A DNA stretch of 35,277 nucleotides, from NCBI GenBank assembly GCA_001898825.1, contig MKVK01000055.1, positions 1 to 35,277 of the forward strand, in the 5' to 3' direction. Below the pieces are notes generated by a model. That model ran no database searches. It saw only the letters and a program-made list of their open reading frames with translations, and was not told where the DNA came from. This document shows positions 24,732 through 33,347 of the stretch, in pieces. Position 1 is the stretch's first letter. Every line of letters starts with the position of its first letter. The position numbers were made by a program, and so were the translations under genes. The stretch comes from Magnetospirillum sp. 64-120 (GTDB lineage: Bacteria; Pseudomonadota; Alphaproteobacteria; Rhodospirillales; Magnetospirillaceae).

Positions 24732-25126
24732 ACCACTTTCAACATGGTTTCCAGGCTGATCGAGGCGAAGGTGGCGCGCGCGATGTCCTCGATCTCGGTC
24801 AACACCTGACAGAGCGCGGCGCCGGCCTTGGTGTCGTCGCCGTCTTCGCGCTCGCCCCGGGCCAACGGGTCGATGGTTTCGAACAGCTGGATGACGTCCA
24901 ACAGCGTGGTGCGCTTGACCGAGCCGGAAAAGCGATAGCCGCCCCCTGCCCCGCGCACCGCTTCCAGCAGGCCGGCCCGGCCCAACGAGCGCAGCACCTT
25001 GGCCAGATGGTTGGTCGAGATTCCGTATTTCTCGGCGATTTCGTGGGCCGACATCTGACGGCCGGGATCGGCGGCCAGTTCCAGGATGGCGAACAAAGCG
25101 CAGCGCGTGGCCTTTTGCAGCTTCAT
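24716..25126 (-). CDS. Rrf2-family transcriptional regulator
   Basis: This 136-residue regulator has a winged HTH at the N-terminus: MKLQKATRCALFAILELAAD, then SAHEIAEKYGISTNHLAKVL and GLLEAVRGAGGGYRFS. Only two Cys are present (near residues 9 and 106). The three-Cys cluster site of IscR, or the spaced Cys of NsrR, is absent, so direct Fe-S sensing by the IscR mode is unlikely. Its ATG overlaps the stop of the acetyltransferase gene (ATGA), which suggests a coupled pair. Target genes are unknown; the divergent hydrogenase region is close but not adjacent. Confidence 0.88.
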   Translation of the reverse strand: MKLQKATRCALFAILELAADPGRQMSAHEIAEKYGISTNHLAKVLRSLGRAGLLEAVRGAGGGYRFSGSVKRTTLLDVIQLFETIDPLARGEREDGDDTKAGAALCQVLTEIEDIARATFASISLETMLKVVEKKG

Positions 25127-25626
25127 GATGGCTGCAACTCCATTTCCAGCTGGATGAAGGGGCCGGCCATCATGCCCTGGCTGCGGAAAAAGCTCATGGC
25201 CAGGGTGTTTTCGCGGGCCAGCATGGTGCGGATGATGCTGATGCCGGCGGCGCGGAACGAATCGCACGCCGCCTGAAACAGGGTCTGGGCCACGTGACGG
25301 GTGCGCACATCGCGGCGCACGCCGATGGCGAACACCCAGCCGCAGGGCGGCGAGCCGAATTCCCAGGCGCGGATTTCGCCGACGATGAAGCCGATCACCG
25401 TTTCGCCCTGGCAGGCGCACAGGAACAGGCGGTTCAGGTGGGCCAGGCTGGCATCCTCGGCCGGCTGGCGGACGTAACGGTCGTGAATGTCTTCCCAGTA
25501 CCCCGGCTTTTCAATGCCGGTAATGGAAACGTCGATGGCGGCCACCTGGGCGATATCCCCTTGGGTGGCCGTCCGCAACGTGTACGCGGCGTCCCCACCG
25601 CGCAACAATATTTCGGGCATCGTCAT
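25123..25626 (-). CDS. GNAT-family N-acetyltransferase
   Basis: This 167-residue protein has the GNAT order: an N-terminal YTLRTATQGDIAQVAAIDVS strand-helix, VIGFIVGEIRAWEF as central strands (about 85-98), then VFAIGVRRDVRTRHVAQTLF (about 105-124) and a C-terminal AGISIIRTMLARENTLAMSF. The acetyl-CoA pyrophosphate loop (R/Q-x-x-G-x-G/A) reads RTRHVA, with His in place of the Gly. Cofactor binding may therefore be altered. Either ATG at 25626 or 25620 may start it; the second is better spaced from GGAG. It is coupled to the Rrf2 gene. Substrate unknown. Confidence 0.82.
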   Translation of the reverse strand: MTMPEILLRGGDAAYTLRTATQGDIAQVAAIDVSITGIEKPGYWEDIHDRYVRQPAEDASLAHLNRLFLCACQGETVIGFIVGEIRAWEFGSPPCGWVFAIGVRRDVRTRHVAQTLFQAACDSFRAAGISIIRTMLARENTLAMSFFRSQGMMAGPFIQLEMELQPS

Positions 25627-25706
25627 CGGCTCCGCCTTGCTTGACGACCTTTCTAGGGCACGGGACGGGGCGTTGACAATCGCAAAAAACCAGACACCGA
25701 AGGGGG

Positions 25707-26657
25707 TTACCCCTGGTGCTTGCGATAAGCGATGCAATCCTCGCACTGGGTACCGGTCACGTCCTTGTCCAGGTTGGCTTGGCGCAACTTCTGGAACGGG
25801 GCGGAATGCCAAGCTTCCATGAAGCTTTGCCGGTTCAGGTCCCCCATGTCGAAGCGGCCGTCATGGTCGAAGCAGCAGGCCGCCAGATGGCCGTCCCAAG
25901 TGACATGGCCTTCGGTGAACAGCGACCAGCACGGCAGCGGCTGGCGCATGGCGTCGGCACGGCCCACGTTGCCGGCCACCGGCATGGTGCCACGCTCGCC
26001 GGTGGTCAGCCCGGCCTGACCGTAAAGCGGCAGCCAATAATGCTGGTCGACGGCCGGCAGGATCTGCTGCACCGCCGCTTCCATGCGGTCGCGCTGTTCG
26101 CCGTCATACTGGATGGACGACGCGTAAAGGCCGCAGCGCCGGCCGGTGCGGGCCGCCACCTCGTCACGGATGGGCCGCGCCGCCAGGATGTTGGCGACCA
26201 CGTCGTCGAAGCAGTCGACACGGGTGATTTCCTTGGCCTGCGACGCGTCCGCCCAGTTGAACGAGAATTTCAACGAATCAAGCCCCGCCTCGAAACAGTC
26301 GCGCAGGCGGTCGGGGGTGGCCAGCCGGCCGTTGGTGGTCAGAAACACATAAGGGTAACCGAAACGGTTCTTGGCGGCGTCGATGGCTTCGGCCAGACGC
26401 GGATACAGCATGGACTCGCCTAGGTAGAACATGCCCAGTTCCTCGACCCCGGCCTGGCGCATCTCGCCCATCAGCCGCATCAGGAAGTCCCAATCCATGT
26501 CGCGCTTGTCACGCAGCCGCTGGCTGGTGGCGCAAAAGAAACAGGCCAGGTCGCACCGCGCCGTCAGCTCGATCTTGACGCTGGGCGGGCAAGGCGGGGT
26601 GGCGCTGTGAAAATGCTGGGGGATCAGGGTGATGTTGTCGATGCGCTGGGTGATCAT
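25707..26657 (-). CDS. Radical SAM protein with SPASM domain
   Basis: This 316-residue enzyme has the SAM cluster motif CDLACFFC (C35, C39, C42), the LGESMLYPRLAEAI glycine-like region and TTNGRLATP. The C-terminal SPASM region supplies Cys at about 243, 261-262, 305 and 308 for auxiliary Fe-S binding (TQCEDCIAYRK). SPASM proteins modify peptides or proteins or act on small molecules. The start at 26657 follows AGGGGAAAAC; the upstream open frame is ignored. It diverges from the hydrogenase operon across a region with an FNR-like site, so co-regulation by low oxygen is plausible. No precursor peptide gene is evident nearby. Target unknown. Confidence 0.9.
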   Translation of the reverse strand: MITQRIDNITLIPQHFHSATPPCPPSVKIELTARCDLACFFCATSQRLRDKRDMDWDFLMRLMGEMRQAGVEELGMFYLGESMLYPRLAEAIDAAKNRFGYPYVFLTTNGRLATPDRLRDCFEAGLDSLKFSFNWADASQAKEITRVDCFDDVVANILAARPIRDEVAARTGRRCGLYASSIQYDGEQRDRMEAAVQQILPAVDQHYWLPLYGQAGLTTGERGTMPVAGNVGRADAMRQPLPCWSLFTEGHVTWDGHLAACCFDHDGRFDMGDLNRQSFMEAWHSAPFQKLRQANLDKDVTGTQCEDCIAYRKHQG

Positions 26658-26748
26658 GTTTTCCCCTGGGGGCTTGTGACGTCTCCCGTTCCTAACCAAA
26701 AGCCGCAGCCCTGCCTTTAACCTTGGGCAAATGAACGCCGAAGCCGCG

Positions 26749-26762
26749 ATGATGCGCATCAA
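26749..26762. promoter_or_regulatory. FNR/FixK-type site in divergent radical SAM/hydrogenase promoter
   Basis: ATGAT-GCGC-ATCAA matches nine of the ten fixed bases of TTGAT-N4-ATCAA. With the site centred near 26755, an activated start 41 bases on would fall near 26797. An AT-rich stretch (26781-26792, ATGAAATAATTT) would then lie in the -10 position. It lies 92-105 bases from the radical SAM start and about 150 bases before the hydrogenase operon. It suggests anaerobic activation. Confidence 0.6.
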
Positions 26763-26910
26763 AATCACTATCATTTGATGATGAAATAATTTCTGTTGGT
26801 ATCAAAATAAACACCACGACCACGGGCGATTATTCATGAAGTGGGTGATTGGCGCGCCGGCCTTTCGGGTGTAGCATTCCCTGATCCATTACTGCGCGGA
26901 GGGGGTAATC

Positions 26911-28041
26911 ATGGCCCAGCCCAACAGTAAGAGCACCACTCCATATCTTCTGGACATGGACGGGCTTGCGGCCTTGATCTCGGCCCTGCGACGCCAGGGG
27001 CGCCAGATCGTCGGCCCTCGACTTGCCGACGACGCCGTCATCTATGACGATATCGAAACCGCAGCTGACTTGCCGGCCGGCTGGGGATCGGAACAGGCGG
27101 GCGGCCATTACCGGCTGAAGCGACGCGACGACAACGCGGTTTTCGGCTATGGACTGGCCCCGCAGGGCTGGAAACGTCAGCTTTATCCTCCGCGCCAGAA
27201 ACTGTTCGCGGCCCGCCGCCAAGCCGGCGGCTTCACCGTCGAACCGCCGCCGCCGCCCGCCCCGCCCCTGGCGCTGATCGGGGTGCGGGCCTGCGAACTG
27301 GCGGCCATCGCCCGACAGGCGAAGGTGTTCGGCGACCGCGCTTTCGCCGATCCCGGCTATCAGACGCGGCTTTCCTCCGCCTTCATCGTCGCCGTGCAGT
27401 GCGCCGAGGCCCAGGCCACCTGTTTCTGCGCCTCGATGGGAACCGGGCCGGAAGTCACCGCCGGCTTCGACATCAAGCTGACGGAAGTCTTCGTGCAAAA
27501 GCACCACGGCTTCGTCGCCGAGGCTGGCAGCGCCCAGGGCGCCAAGCTGCTGAAAGCCCTGAAGGCCCCCGCCGCCGGCCCGGCCGAGATCAAGGCCGCC
27601 GGTGTGGCGGTCAAGAACGCCGCCCGCCAGAACAAGCATCTGGACGCCGAAGCCGCCCGCAATCTGGTCGCCCATCCCGACCATCCGCGCTGGGACAAGG
27701 TGGCGGAACGCTGCCTGTCGTGCGGCAATTGCACCATGGTCTGCCCCACCTGCTTCTGCACCACGGTGGAAGACGTCACCGACCTGAAGGGCGACAACGC
27801 CGAACGGTGGCGCAAGTGGGATTCGTGCTTCACCATGGACTTTTCCTACATCCACGGTGGCGCCGTGCGCACCGAGACGCGGTCGCGCTATCGCCAGTGG
27901 ATCACCCACAAATTGTCCACCTGGGTCGACCAGTTCGGTGAACAGGGCTGCGTCGGTTGCGGCCGCTGCGTCACCTGGTGCCCGGTGGGCATCGACATCA
28001 CCGAGGAAGCCGCCGCCATTACCGGGCAAGAAAGGATCTGA
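26911..28041 (+). CDS. 4Fe-4S dicluster electron-transfer subunit of group 3b hydrogenase (HydB-like)
   Basis: This 376-residue protein is the beta-type iron-sulfur subunit that passes electrons between the hydrogenase dimer and the flavin subunit; it also resembles anaerobic sulfite reductase subunit A. Two ferredoxin-like clusters are near the C-terminus: [16 protein letters not shown] (about 269-284) and [17 protein letters not shown] (about 348-364). A Pro-rich insert (PPPPPAPP) lies near residue 112, followed by [15 protein letters not shown], conserved in the family. GGAGGGGG precedes the ATG. First gene of the hydrogenase operon, two bases before the next start. Confidence 0.9.
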   Translation: MAQPNSKSTTPYLLDMDGLAALISALRRQGRQIVGPRLADDAVIYDDIETAADLPAGWGSEQAGGHYRLKRRDDNAVFGYGLAPQGWKRQLYPPRQKLFAARRQAGGFTVEPPPPPAPPLALIGVRACELAAIARQAKVFGDRAFADPGYQTRLSSAFIVAVQCAEAQATCFCASMGTGPEVTAGFDIKLTEVFVQKHHGFVAEAGSAQGAKLLKALKAPAAGPAEIKAAGVAVKNAARQNKHLDAEAARNLVAHPDHPRWDKVAERCLSCGNCTMVCPTCFCTTVEDVTDLKGDNAERWRKWDSCFTMDFSYIHGGAVRTETRSRYRQWITHKLSTWVDQFGEQGCVGCGRCVTWCPVGIDITEEAAAITGQERI

Positions 28042-28043
28042 CC

Positions 28044-28622
28044 ATGGTCAAGCCGGACAATCTTGCGCCCCTGATCGAAGACCATCCCTTTTTCAAGGGT
28101 GTGGACACCAAACTGCGCGACCTGCTGGTCGGCTGCGCCGCCAACGAACGGTTCGAGGCCGGCCAGTTCCTGTTCCACGAAGGACAGAAAGCTGAAAAGT
28201 TCTATCTGATCCGTGCCGGCACCGTGGCCATCGAAATCGACCAGCCCGGCCGGCCACCCATCGTCGTCGAAACCATCGCCGAGGGCGAGGTCGCCGGCTG
28301 GGCCTGGATCGTCGAACCCTATCGCGCCACCTTCGACGCCCGCGCCGTCACCCTGGTCCGAGCGCTGTCCTTCGACGCCAAATGCCTGCGCCGCAAGATG
28401 GAGGCCGACCCGACACTCGGCTATGACGTTCTGCGCCGCTTCGTCCCCATCATGGCCCATCGCCTGTCGGCGGCGCGGCTGCAGATGCTGGACCTTTACG
28501 CGCCGCCCAAGCCGGCCAAGGAAAAGACGGTGAAGGCGGAAAAGGCCGACAAGAAGTCCAAGGGCGCCAACCGCGCACCCGATGCACGGTTGAAGAAGGC
28601 CAAGAAGAAGGACGGCAAGTGA
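28044..28622 (+). CDS. Cyclic-nucleotide-binding-fold protein without HTH, in hydrogenase operon
   Basis: This 192-residue protein has one cNMP-binding (CAP-like) domain (about residues 10-140): [51 protein letters not shown]. The phosphate-binding cassette position reads [21 protein letters not shown], with Arg nearby. No HTH follows. After about residue 150 the chain becomes Lys-rich ([20 protein letters not shown]) and probably disordered or nucleic-acid/protein binding. It sits between the iron-sulfur and flavin subunits with two-base spacing and a TGATG overlap. A regulatory or assembly subunit is more likely than a transcription factor. Confidence 0.85.
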   Translation: MVKPDNLAPLIEDHPFFKGVDTKLRDLLVGCAANERFEAGQFLFHEGQKAEKFYLIRAGTVAIEIDQPGRPPIVVETIAEGEVAGWAWIVEPYRATFDARAVTLVRALSFDAKCLRRKMEADPTLGYDVLRRFVPIMAHRLSAARLQMLDLYAPPKPAKEKTVKAEKADKKSKGANRAPDARLKKAKKKDGK

Positions 28623-29506
28623 TGAACGCCCCGTTGCGCGACGCCCTGCACGCCCCCGTGCGCGACCCCCTGCACGCCCCCGTGCGCGACCCCATGGTGC
28701 CGGTGCCCTTCCGCATCGAGAAGGTGCGCCGGGACCTGTCGGACACCTTCACCATGGAACTGGTTCCCGAAGCCGGCGGCGAATTCGCCTTTCAGCCCGG
28801 GCAGTTCAACATGCTGTACGTTTTCGGCGTCGGCGAGGTTCCCATCTCCATTTCCGGCGACCCCGCCGATCGTTCGGTGCTGGTCCACACCACCCGCGCC
28901 GTGGGTCAGGTGACCGAAGCGTTGGACGCGCTGAAACCCGGCGACAGCTTGGGCGTGCGCGGCCCCTTCGGCACCTCGTGGCCGGTGGAATCGGCCTTTG
29001 GCCACGATCTGGTGTTCGTCGCCGGCGGCGTCGGTCTGGCGCCGCTTCGTCCCGCCATCTATCAGGCCATGGCCAACCGCCAGCGCTTCGGCCGGGTCAT
29101 CGTGCTGTACGGCGCCCGCACCCCGGAAGACATCCTTTACAAGAAGGAACTGGAACGCTGGCGCGGCCGCTTCGACCTGGACGTGCTGGTCACCGTCGAC
29201 CGCGCCACCGGCAAATGGGGCGGCAATGTGGGCGTGGTCACCAACCTGATCGCGCGGGGCGGCTTTGACCCGCTCAACACCACCAGCTTCGTCTGCGGCC
29301 CGGAAGTGATGATGCGCTATGCCGCCCAGGCCCTGGAAAAGAAGGGGGTGGACACCGGCCGCATCTGGGTGTCGGTGGAACGCAACATGAAGTGCGGGTG
29401 CGGATTGTGCGGCCATTGCCAATGGGGGCCGCATTTCACCTGCAAGGACGGACCGGTGTTCCGCTATGACCGGGTCGCCGATCTGTTCCAGATCAGGGAG
29501 CTTTAG
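28622..29506 (+). CDS. FAD/NAD(P)-binding subunit of group 3b hydrogenase (HydG-like)
   Basis: This 294-residue diaphorase subunit exchanges electrons with NAD(P)H. A ferredoxin-reductase-like FAD domain (about 25-120; [20 protein letters not shown]) precedes an NAD-binding domain ([20 protein letters not shown], then [19 protein letters not shown]). The C-terminal Cys cluster [18 protein letters not shown] (about 258-275) holds a [2Fe-2S] centre. The ATG at 28622 makes a TGATG with the previous stop. The first 24 residues contain a repeated octapeptide, [16 protein letters not shown], absent from typical relatives; a later ATG (28694) would skip it. It ends two bases before the small-subunit gene. 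Confidence 0.9.
   Translation: MNAPLRDALHAPVRDPLHAPVRDPMVPVPFRIEKVRRDLSDTFTMELVPEAGGEFAFQPGQFNMLYVFGVGEVPISISGDPADRSVLVHTTRAVGQVTEALDALKPGDSLGVRGPFGTSWPVESAFGHDLVFVAGGVGLAPLRPAIYQAMANRQRFGRVIVLYGARTPEDILYKKELERWRGRFDLDVLVTVDRATGKWGGNVGVVTNLIARGGFDPLNTTSFVCGPEVMMRYAAQALEKKGVDTGRIWVSVERNMKCGCGLCGHCQWGPHFTCKDGPVFRYDRVADLFQIREL
28637..28693. repeat. 24-base tandem repeat coding an octapeptide
   Basis: Two copies (28637-28660 and 28661-28684) differ by one base, plus a nine-base partial third copy. They encode RDALHAPV and RDPLHAPV. The near identity at DNA level points to a recent in-frame duplication at the N-terminus of the flavin subunit. Confidence 0.9.
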
Positions 29507-29508
29507 CC

Positions 29509-30285
29509 ATGCCCGAACGCAAGCGCCCCAAACTGGCCGTGTGGAAGTTTTCCAGCTGTGACGGCTGCCAGCTGACCATGCTGGATTGCGAAGACGAATT
29601 GCTGGCGCTGACCGAGGAAGTGCGCATCAGCTATTTCCTGGAAGCCACCCGCAAGGTGGAAAAAGGCCCCTATGACGTGTCGCTGGTGGAAGGCTCCATC
29701 ACCACGCCCCACGACATCAAGGCCATCCGCGAGGTGCGCAAGCAGTCCAAGGTGCTGATCACCATCGGCGCCTGCGCCACCGCCGGCGGCATCCAGGCGT
29801 TGCGCAACTTCAAGAACGTCAAGGAATTCATCCGCTGCGTCTACGCGCACCCCGAATACATCGACACCCTGACCACCTCCACCGCCATTTCCGACCACGT
29901 GCCGGTGGATTTCGAACTGCGCGGCTGCCCGGTCAACAAATATCAGATGCTGGAAGTGCTGAACGCTGCCCTTAACGGCCGCAAGCCCAACATCCCCCGG
30001 CATTCGCAATGCATGGAATGCAAGGAAACCGGCACCGTCTGCCGCATGGTCGCCACCGGCACCGCCTGTCTGGGGCCGGTGACCCAAGCCGGCTGCGGCA
30101 CGCTTTGTCCGGGCAAGGATCGCGGCTGCTATGGCTGTTTCGGCCCGATGGAAGCCCCCAACACCGCCGCCCTGGCCGCAAGACTGGGCCAGTTGGGGCA
30201 GTCGGGGCGCGGCATCCGCCGCCTGTTCCACACCTACAACGCCAATTCCGACGCGTTCCGCAAGGAGGGCGACAATCATGGCTGA
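29509..30285 (+). CDS. [NiFe] hydrogenase small subunit, group 3b-type (HydD-like)
   Basis: This 258-residue electron-transfer subunit carries three Fe-S clusters. The proximal cluster ligands are SSCDGCQL (C17, C20), IGACATAGG and LRGCPVNK. The medial and distal ligands are in [11 protein letters not shown] and [16 protein letters not shown]...CYGCFGPM. There is no twin-arginine signal, so the enzyme is cytosolic, unlike uptake hydrogenases. The sequence resembles the delta subunit of sulfhydrogenases and NuoB-like proteins. It overlaps the large-subunit gene by eight bases. Confidence 0.93.
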   Translation: MPERKRPKLAVWKFSSCDGCQLTMLDCEDELLALTEEVRISYFLEATRKVEKGPYDVSLVEGSITTPHDIKAIREVRKQSKVLITIGACATAGGIQALRNFKNVKEFIRCVYAHPEYIDTLTTSTAISDHVPVDFELRGCPVNKYQMLEVLNAALNGRKPNIPRHSQCMECKETGTVCRMVATGTACLGPVTQAGCGTLCPGKDRGCYGCFGPMEAPNTAALAARLGQLGQSGRGIRRLFHTYNANSDAFRKEGDNHG

Positions 30286-31570
30286 CACCCGCACCATCAA
30301 GGTCGAGGCCCTGGCCCGGGTCGAGGGCGAAGGCTCTTTGCACGTCAAGGTCAAGGACGGTCAGATCAAGGAACTGCATTTCGGCATCTTCGAGCCACCG
30401 CGCTTTTTCGAGGCCTTCCTGCGTGGCCGCGACTTCCGCGAAGTTCCCGACATCACGGCGCGGATTTGCGGCATCTGCCCCATCGCCTATCTGATGGGGG
30501 CCAGCCAGGCCATGGAAGACATTCTGGGCATCACCGTCACCAAGCCCATCCGCGACCTTCGCCGCCTGATCTATTGCGGCGAATGGATCGAAAGCCATGC
30601 CCTGCATGTCTACATGCTGCACGCGCCCGACTTCCTGGGTCTGGCCGACGCGCTTGAATTGGCCAAAGTGGACCGCTCGTTGGTCGAAAACGCCCTGCGC
30701 CTGAAGAAGGTGGGCAACGAAATCCTGGAAACCATCGGCGGCCGCGCCATCCATCCGGTGGCGCTGAAGGTCGGCGGTTTTTATAAGCTGCCGACGAAAA
30801 AGCAACTAAGCAAGCTGGAAGAAGAACTGAAATGGGCGGTGGAAACCTCGGTGGCCACGGTCAAGCTGGTGGGCGGCTTCGACTTCCCCGACATCCAACA
30901 GGACTACAACTTCATGGCGCTGCGCCATGACGACGAATACGCCATCCACGAAGGGCGGCTGGTGACCTCTTCGGGGCTGGATTTCCCGGTGTCGCAGTTC
31001 CTGGATCATGTGGAAGAAGAACACGTGCCGTGGTCCAACGCGCTGCACGGCAAGCCCAAGGACGGCGGCAACCACCATGTGGGACCGCTGGCCCGCTATA
31101 ACCTGAACCACGACAAACTGGGCAAGACGGCCCGCGCGGCGGCCAAGGCGGCCGGCCTGGGGGCGGTGGTCAAGAACCCGTTCCAGTCCATCGTGGTGCG
31201 TGCCGTCGAACTGGTGCAGGTGTGCGAGGACGCGCTGAAACTGGTGCAGGGCTATGTGGAGCCGGACAAGGCCTTTGTGGATGCCCCCATCCGCGCCGGC
31301 GAAGGCCATGGCTGCACCGAGGCGCCACGTGGCATCTGCTATCACCGTTACCGCATCGACAGTGACGGCTCGGTGCTGGACGCCCGTATCGTGCCGCCCA
31401 CCGCCCAGAACCAGAAGGTCATCGAACTGGATTTGTGGAAGGTGGTGCAGGCCAACCTCGCCAAGTCCGACGACGAGATCAAATGGCGGGCCGAACAGGC
31501 CATCCGCAATTACGACCCCTGTATTTCCTGCGCCACCCATTTCCTGAAACTGGAGATGGAACGCGGGTAA
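30278..31570 (+). CDS. [NiFe] hydrogenase large subunit, group 3b-type (HydA-like)
   Basis: This 430-residue catalytic subunit carries the NiFe(CN)2CO site. The N-terminal motif is [10 protein letters not shown] (R62, C64, C67), and the C-terminal motif is DPCISCATH (413-421; C415, C418, H421). The nine residues after H421 would be the maturation peptide removed by a dedicated protease. The position usually held by His in L1 (CxxCxxxH) is Tyr71. The start at 30278 follows AAGGAGGG. No hyp genes or maturation protease are in the window. The enzyme should reversibly couple H2 with NAD(P)H, and may reduce sulfur as in archaeal relatives. Confidence 0.93.
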   Translation: MADTRTIKVEALARVEGEGSLHVKVKDGQIKELHFGIFEPPRFFEAFLRGRDFREVPDITARICGICPIAYLMGASQAMEDILGITVTKPIRDLRRLIYCGEWIESHALHVYMLHAPDFLGLADALELAKVDRSLVENALRLKKVGNEILETIGGRAIHPVALKVGGFYKLPTKKQLSKLEEELKWAVETSVATVKLVGGFDFPDIQQDYNFMALRHDDEYAIHEGRLVTSSGLDFPVSQFLDHVEEEHVPWSNALHGKPKDGGNHHVGPLARYNLNHDKLGKTARAAAKAAGLGAVVKNPFQSIVVRAVELVQVCEDALKLVQGYVEPDKAFVDAPIRAGEGHGCTEAPRGICYHRYRIDSDGSVLDARIVPPTAQNQKVIELDLWKVVQANLAKSDDEIKWRAEQAIRNYDPCISCATHFLKLEMERG

Positions 31571-31582
31571 GCATTGCAAGTC

Positions 31583-31667
31583 CGTCGTTCCCGCGCAGGC
31601 GGGAACCCAGGGGGTGATCCGCTGACTTTTGTGCTCCCCCTGGATGCCCGCCTGCGCGGGCATGACG
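31583..31667. repeat. Long inverted intergenic repeat (REP/BIME-like)
   Basis: Arms of 32 bases (31583-31614 and 31636-31667) surround a 21-base centre and match at about 27 positions. Each arm itself folds: GTTCCCGC/GCGGGAAC in one and ATGCCCGC/GCGGGCAT in the other, with changes that keep pairing. It follows the hydrogenase operon directly and may terminate it or protect its mRNA 3' end. Confidence 0.85.
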
Positions 31668-31748
31668 AAAAATGCGAATCATCCTGCTCCAACTTGCCAA
31701 ACCCCGCCTTCGCCGCTATGCGTTGATGACCACAGGAGAAAAGCGGTC

Positions 31749-32537
31749 ATGAGCGAACCCGGCGAAGGCAAACACGGCGTCCAGTCCATCGAGATCGGCA
31801 TGCAGGTGCTGCGCGCCTTGGCCGGCGGCGACCGTGCCATGATGCTGAAGGACATCGCCGCCGCATCCGGCATGCCGGCATCGAAAGCGCACCGTTATCT
31901 GGTCAGCCTGATCCGCGCCGGCATGGTGGAACAGGACCGCGAGACCTCGCTTTACGACCTTGGCCCGCTGGCCCTGCATGTGGGTCTGGCGGCCATCGAC
32001 CGCCTGGATCGGGTGCAGCTGGGGCTGAACGCCATCGCCGAACTGCGCGACCGGGTCAACGAAACCACCGCGCTGTCGGTGTGGAGCGACAACGGCCCCA
32101 TCATCGTCCGCGACGAACGCCCGCGCCGGGCGATCACCGTCAACGTGGTCACCGGCACCGCGCTGGACGTGCTGTCCTCGGCCTCGGGACAGATTTTCGG
32201 CGCCTATCTGCCGCGTGAACAGATTTCCCACCTGATCGAAGCCGAGATGAAGGACGGCCGCGCCCCCGCCGACTGCAAATCGTGGCCGGCCATCGAAGCC
32301 ATGTTCGAACGCATCCGCCAGACCGGCATCAGCACGGTGTCGGGCTATCACCTGGTGCCCGGCGTCGAAGCCATCGGCGCCCCGGTGTTCAACGCCGCCG
32401 ACAACATCACGCTGACCATGCTGGTGGTCGGCATCCAGGGCATGTTCGACATGTCGGCCGAAGGCCCGGTGGTGCGCGAACTGAAACAGGCCGCCAACCA
32501 ATTGTCGGAACGCCTGGGATCGGCCCGGCGGATTTAA
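31749..32537 (+). CDS. IclR-family transcriptional regulator
   Basis: This 262-residue regulator has an N-terminal winged HTH (about 12-75; GMQVLRALAGGDRAMMLKDI, ASGMPASKAHRYLVSLIRAG). The IclR effector domain follows (about 90-255; ETTALSVWSDNGPIIVRDER, SSASGQIFGAYLP, ISTVSGYHLVPGVEAIGAPV). The ATG at 31749 follows ACAGGAGAA. IclR proteins often control aromatic or carboxylic acid catabolism, so the operon at 17635-22300 is a possible target, but nothing next to it confirms this. Its stop shares TTAA with the stop of the convergent COQ9 gene. Confidence 0.92.
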   Translation: MSEPGEGKHGVQSIEIGMQVLRALAGGDRAMMLKDIAAASGMPASKAHRYLVSLIRAGMVEQDRETSLYDLGPLALHVGLAAIDRLDRVQLGLNAIAELRDRVNETTALSVWSDNGPIIVRDERPRRAITVNVVTGTALDVLSSASGQIFGAYLPREQISHLIEAEMKDGRAPADCKSWPAIEAMFERIRQTGISTVSGYHLVPGVEAIGAPVFNAADNITLTMLVVGIQGMFDMSAEGPVVRELKQAANQLSERLGSARRI

Positions 32538-33163
32538 GCCCGCCGCCCCGGCGTCATCTTGGGCAGCTTCAGCCCCGAGAGCGCCTTGACCAGTTTCTCG
32601 CGGGTCTTGTGGACGCGGCCCACGTCGGCCAGACGGCGATCCAGGAAGGCCCAGCTGTCGGCGCAATCCTCGGATGGATCATCCAGCCAGTACATCAAGG
32701 TGGCGGTGTAGACCGCCCCCAGGCTGGCGCGACGGGTGTACCAGGAAAAGTCGGCGGATGTGTCGCCCGACGCCCGCCAGATGCAATCCACCGTGCGGGC
32801 GGTCACCTTGGCGGCCTGGGCCATGTTCTGCGGCATCGCCAGAACCGACAGCGCCCGGCGCAGGGCTTCGCGGTGCGGCGCCCAGCGGGTCAGCCGCGCC
32901 TTGATCAGGGCACGGACCTTTTGATGGGTCCGCATCTGGGGGAAATCCATTTCCAGGCAGTCGGCCAGCATCAGCCGGTCGCCCAGGTCGGCGAAATGGG
33001 CCACCGCCTCGGCCGGGCCGCCCATGAAGGCGCGTTCGGCCATGGACAAATCCAGCCCCAGGTCGAAAGCGGCCTGGGTCAGGGTTTTAGCCGTCCAGCC
33101 GTCGAACACCGCGTGCGGCAGCGCCGCCATCACCAGCCGGTCCCGAATGTCTTGGAAGTCCAT
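32534..33163 (-). CDS. COQ9-family ubiquinone biosynthesis protein
   Basis: This 209-residue helical, TetR-fold-like protein has an N-terminal HTH-like part (about 1-55; HAVFDGWTAKTLTQAAFDLG). The COQ9 core follows (RTVDCIWRASGDTSADFSWY, then TRRASLGAVYTATLMYWLDD at about 140-180). The stretch SADFSWYTRRASLGAVYTAT is diagnostic for COQ9, which supports COQ7-type hydroxylation in ubiquinone synthesis by binding lipids. Typical of alphaproteobacteria and mitochondria. It overlaps the IclR gene end by four bases and runs opposite to rpsU. Confidence 0.92.
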   Translation of the reverse strand: MDFQDIRDRLVMAALPHAVFDGWTAKTLTQAAFDLGLDLSMAERAFMGGPAEAVAHFADLGDRLMLADCLEMDFPQMRTHQKVRALIKARLTRWAPHREALRRALSVLAMPQNMAQAAKVTARTVDCIWRASGDTSADFSWYTRRASLGAVYTATLMYWLDDPSEDCADSWAFLDRRLADVGRVHKTREKLVKALSGLKLPKMTPGRRA

Positions 33164-33347
33164 GCCTTTTGACCCCTGAAATTGTCTTCACTTACCTAAC
33201 CCAGTTGGGCTTCGCCGTCGAGAACATCAATATGATGTGTAATTCTCTTTTCAAACCCTGCCCACTGTGGTATCAGATCGCCCTCCCGGACGGCATGACC
33301 TGTCGTGCGCCGGGTTGCTATTCAGCGTAGAGGAGCTGTGAAGTAAC

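Noticed and set aside
26658-26774. 39-residue N-terminal extension of the radical SAM protein
   Set aside because: The ATG at 26657 is directly preceded by AGGGGAAAAC, and the extension lacks similarity to the family; a leader peptide is not supported.
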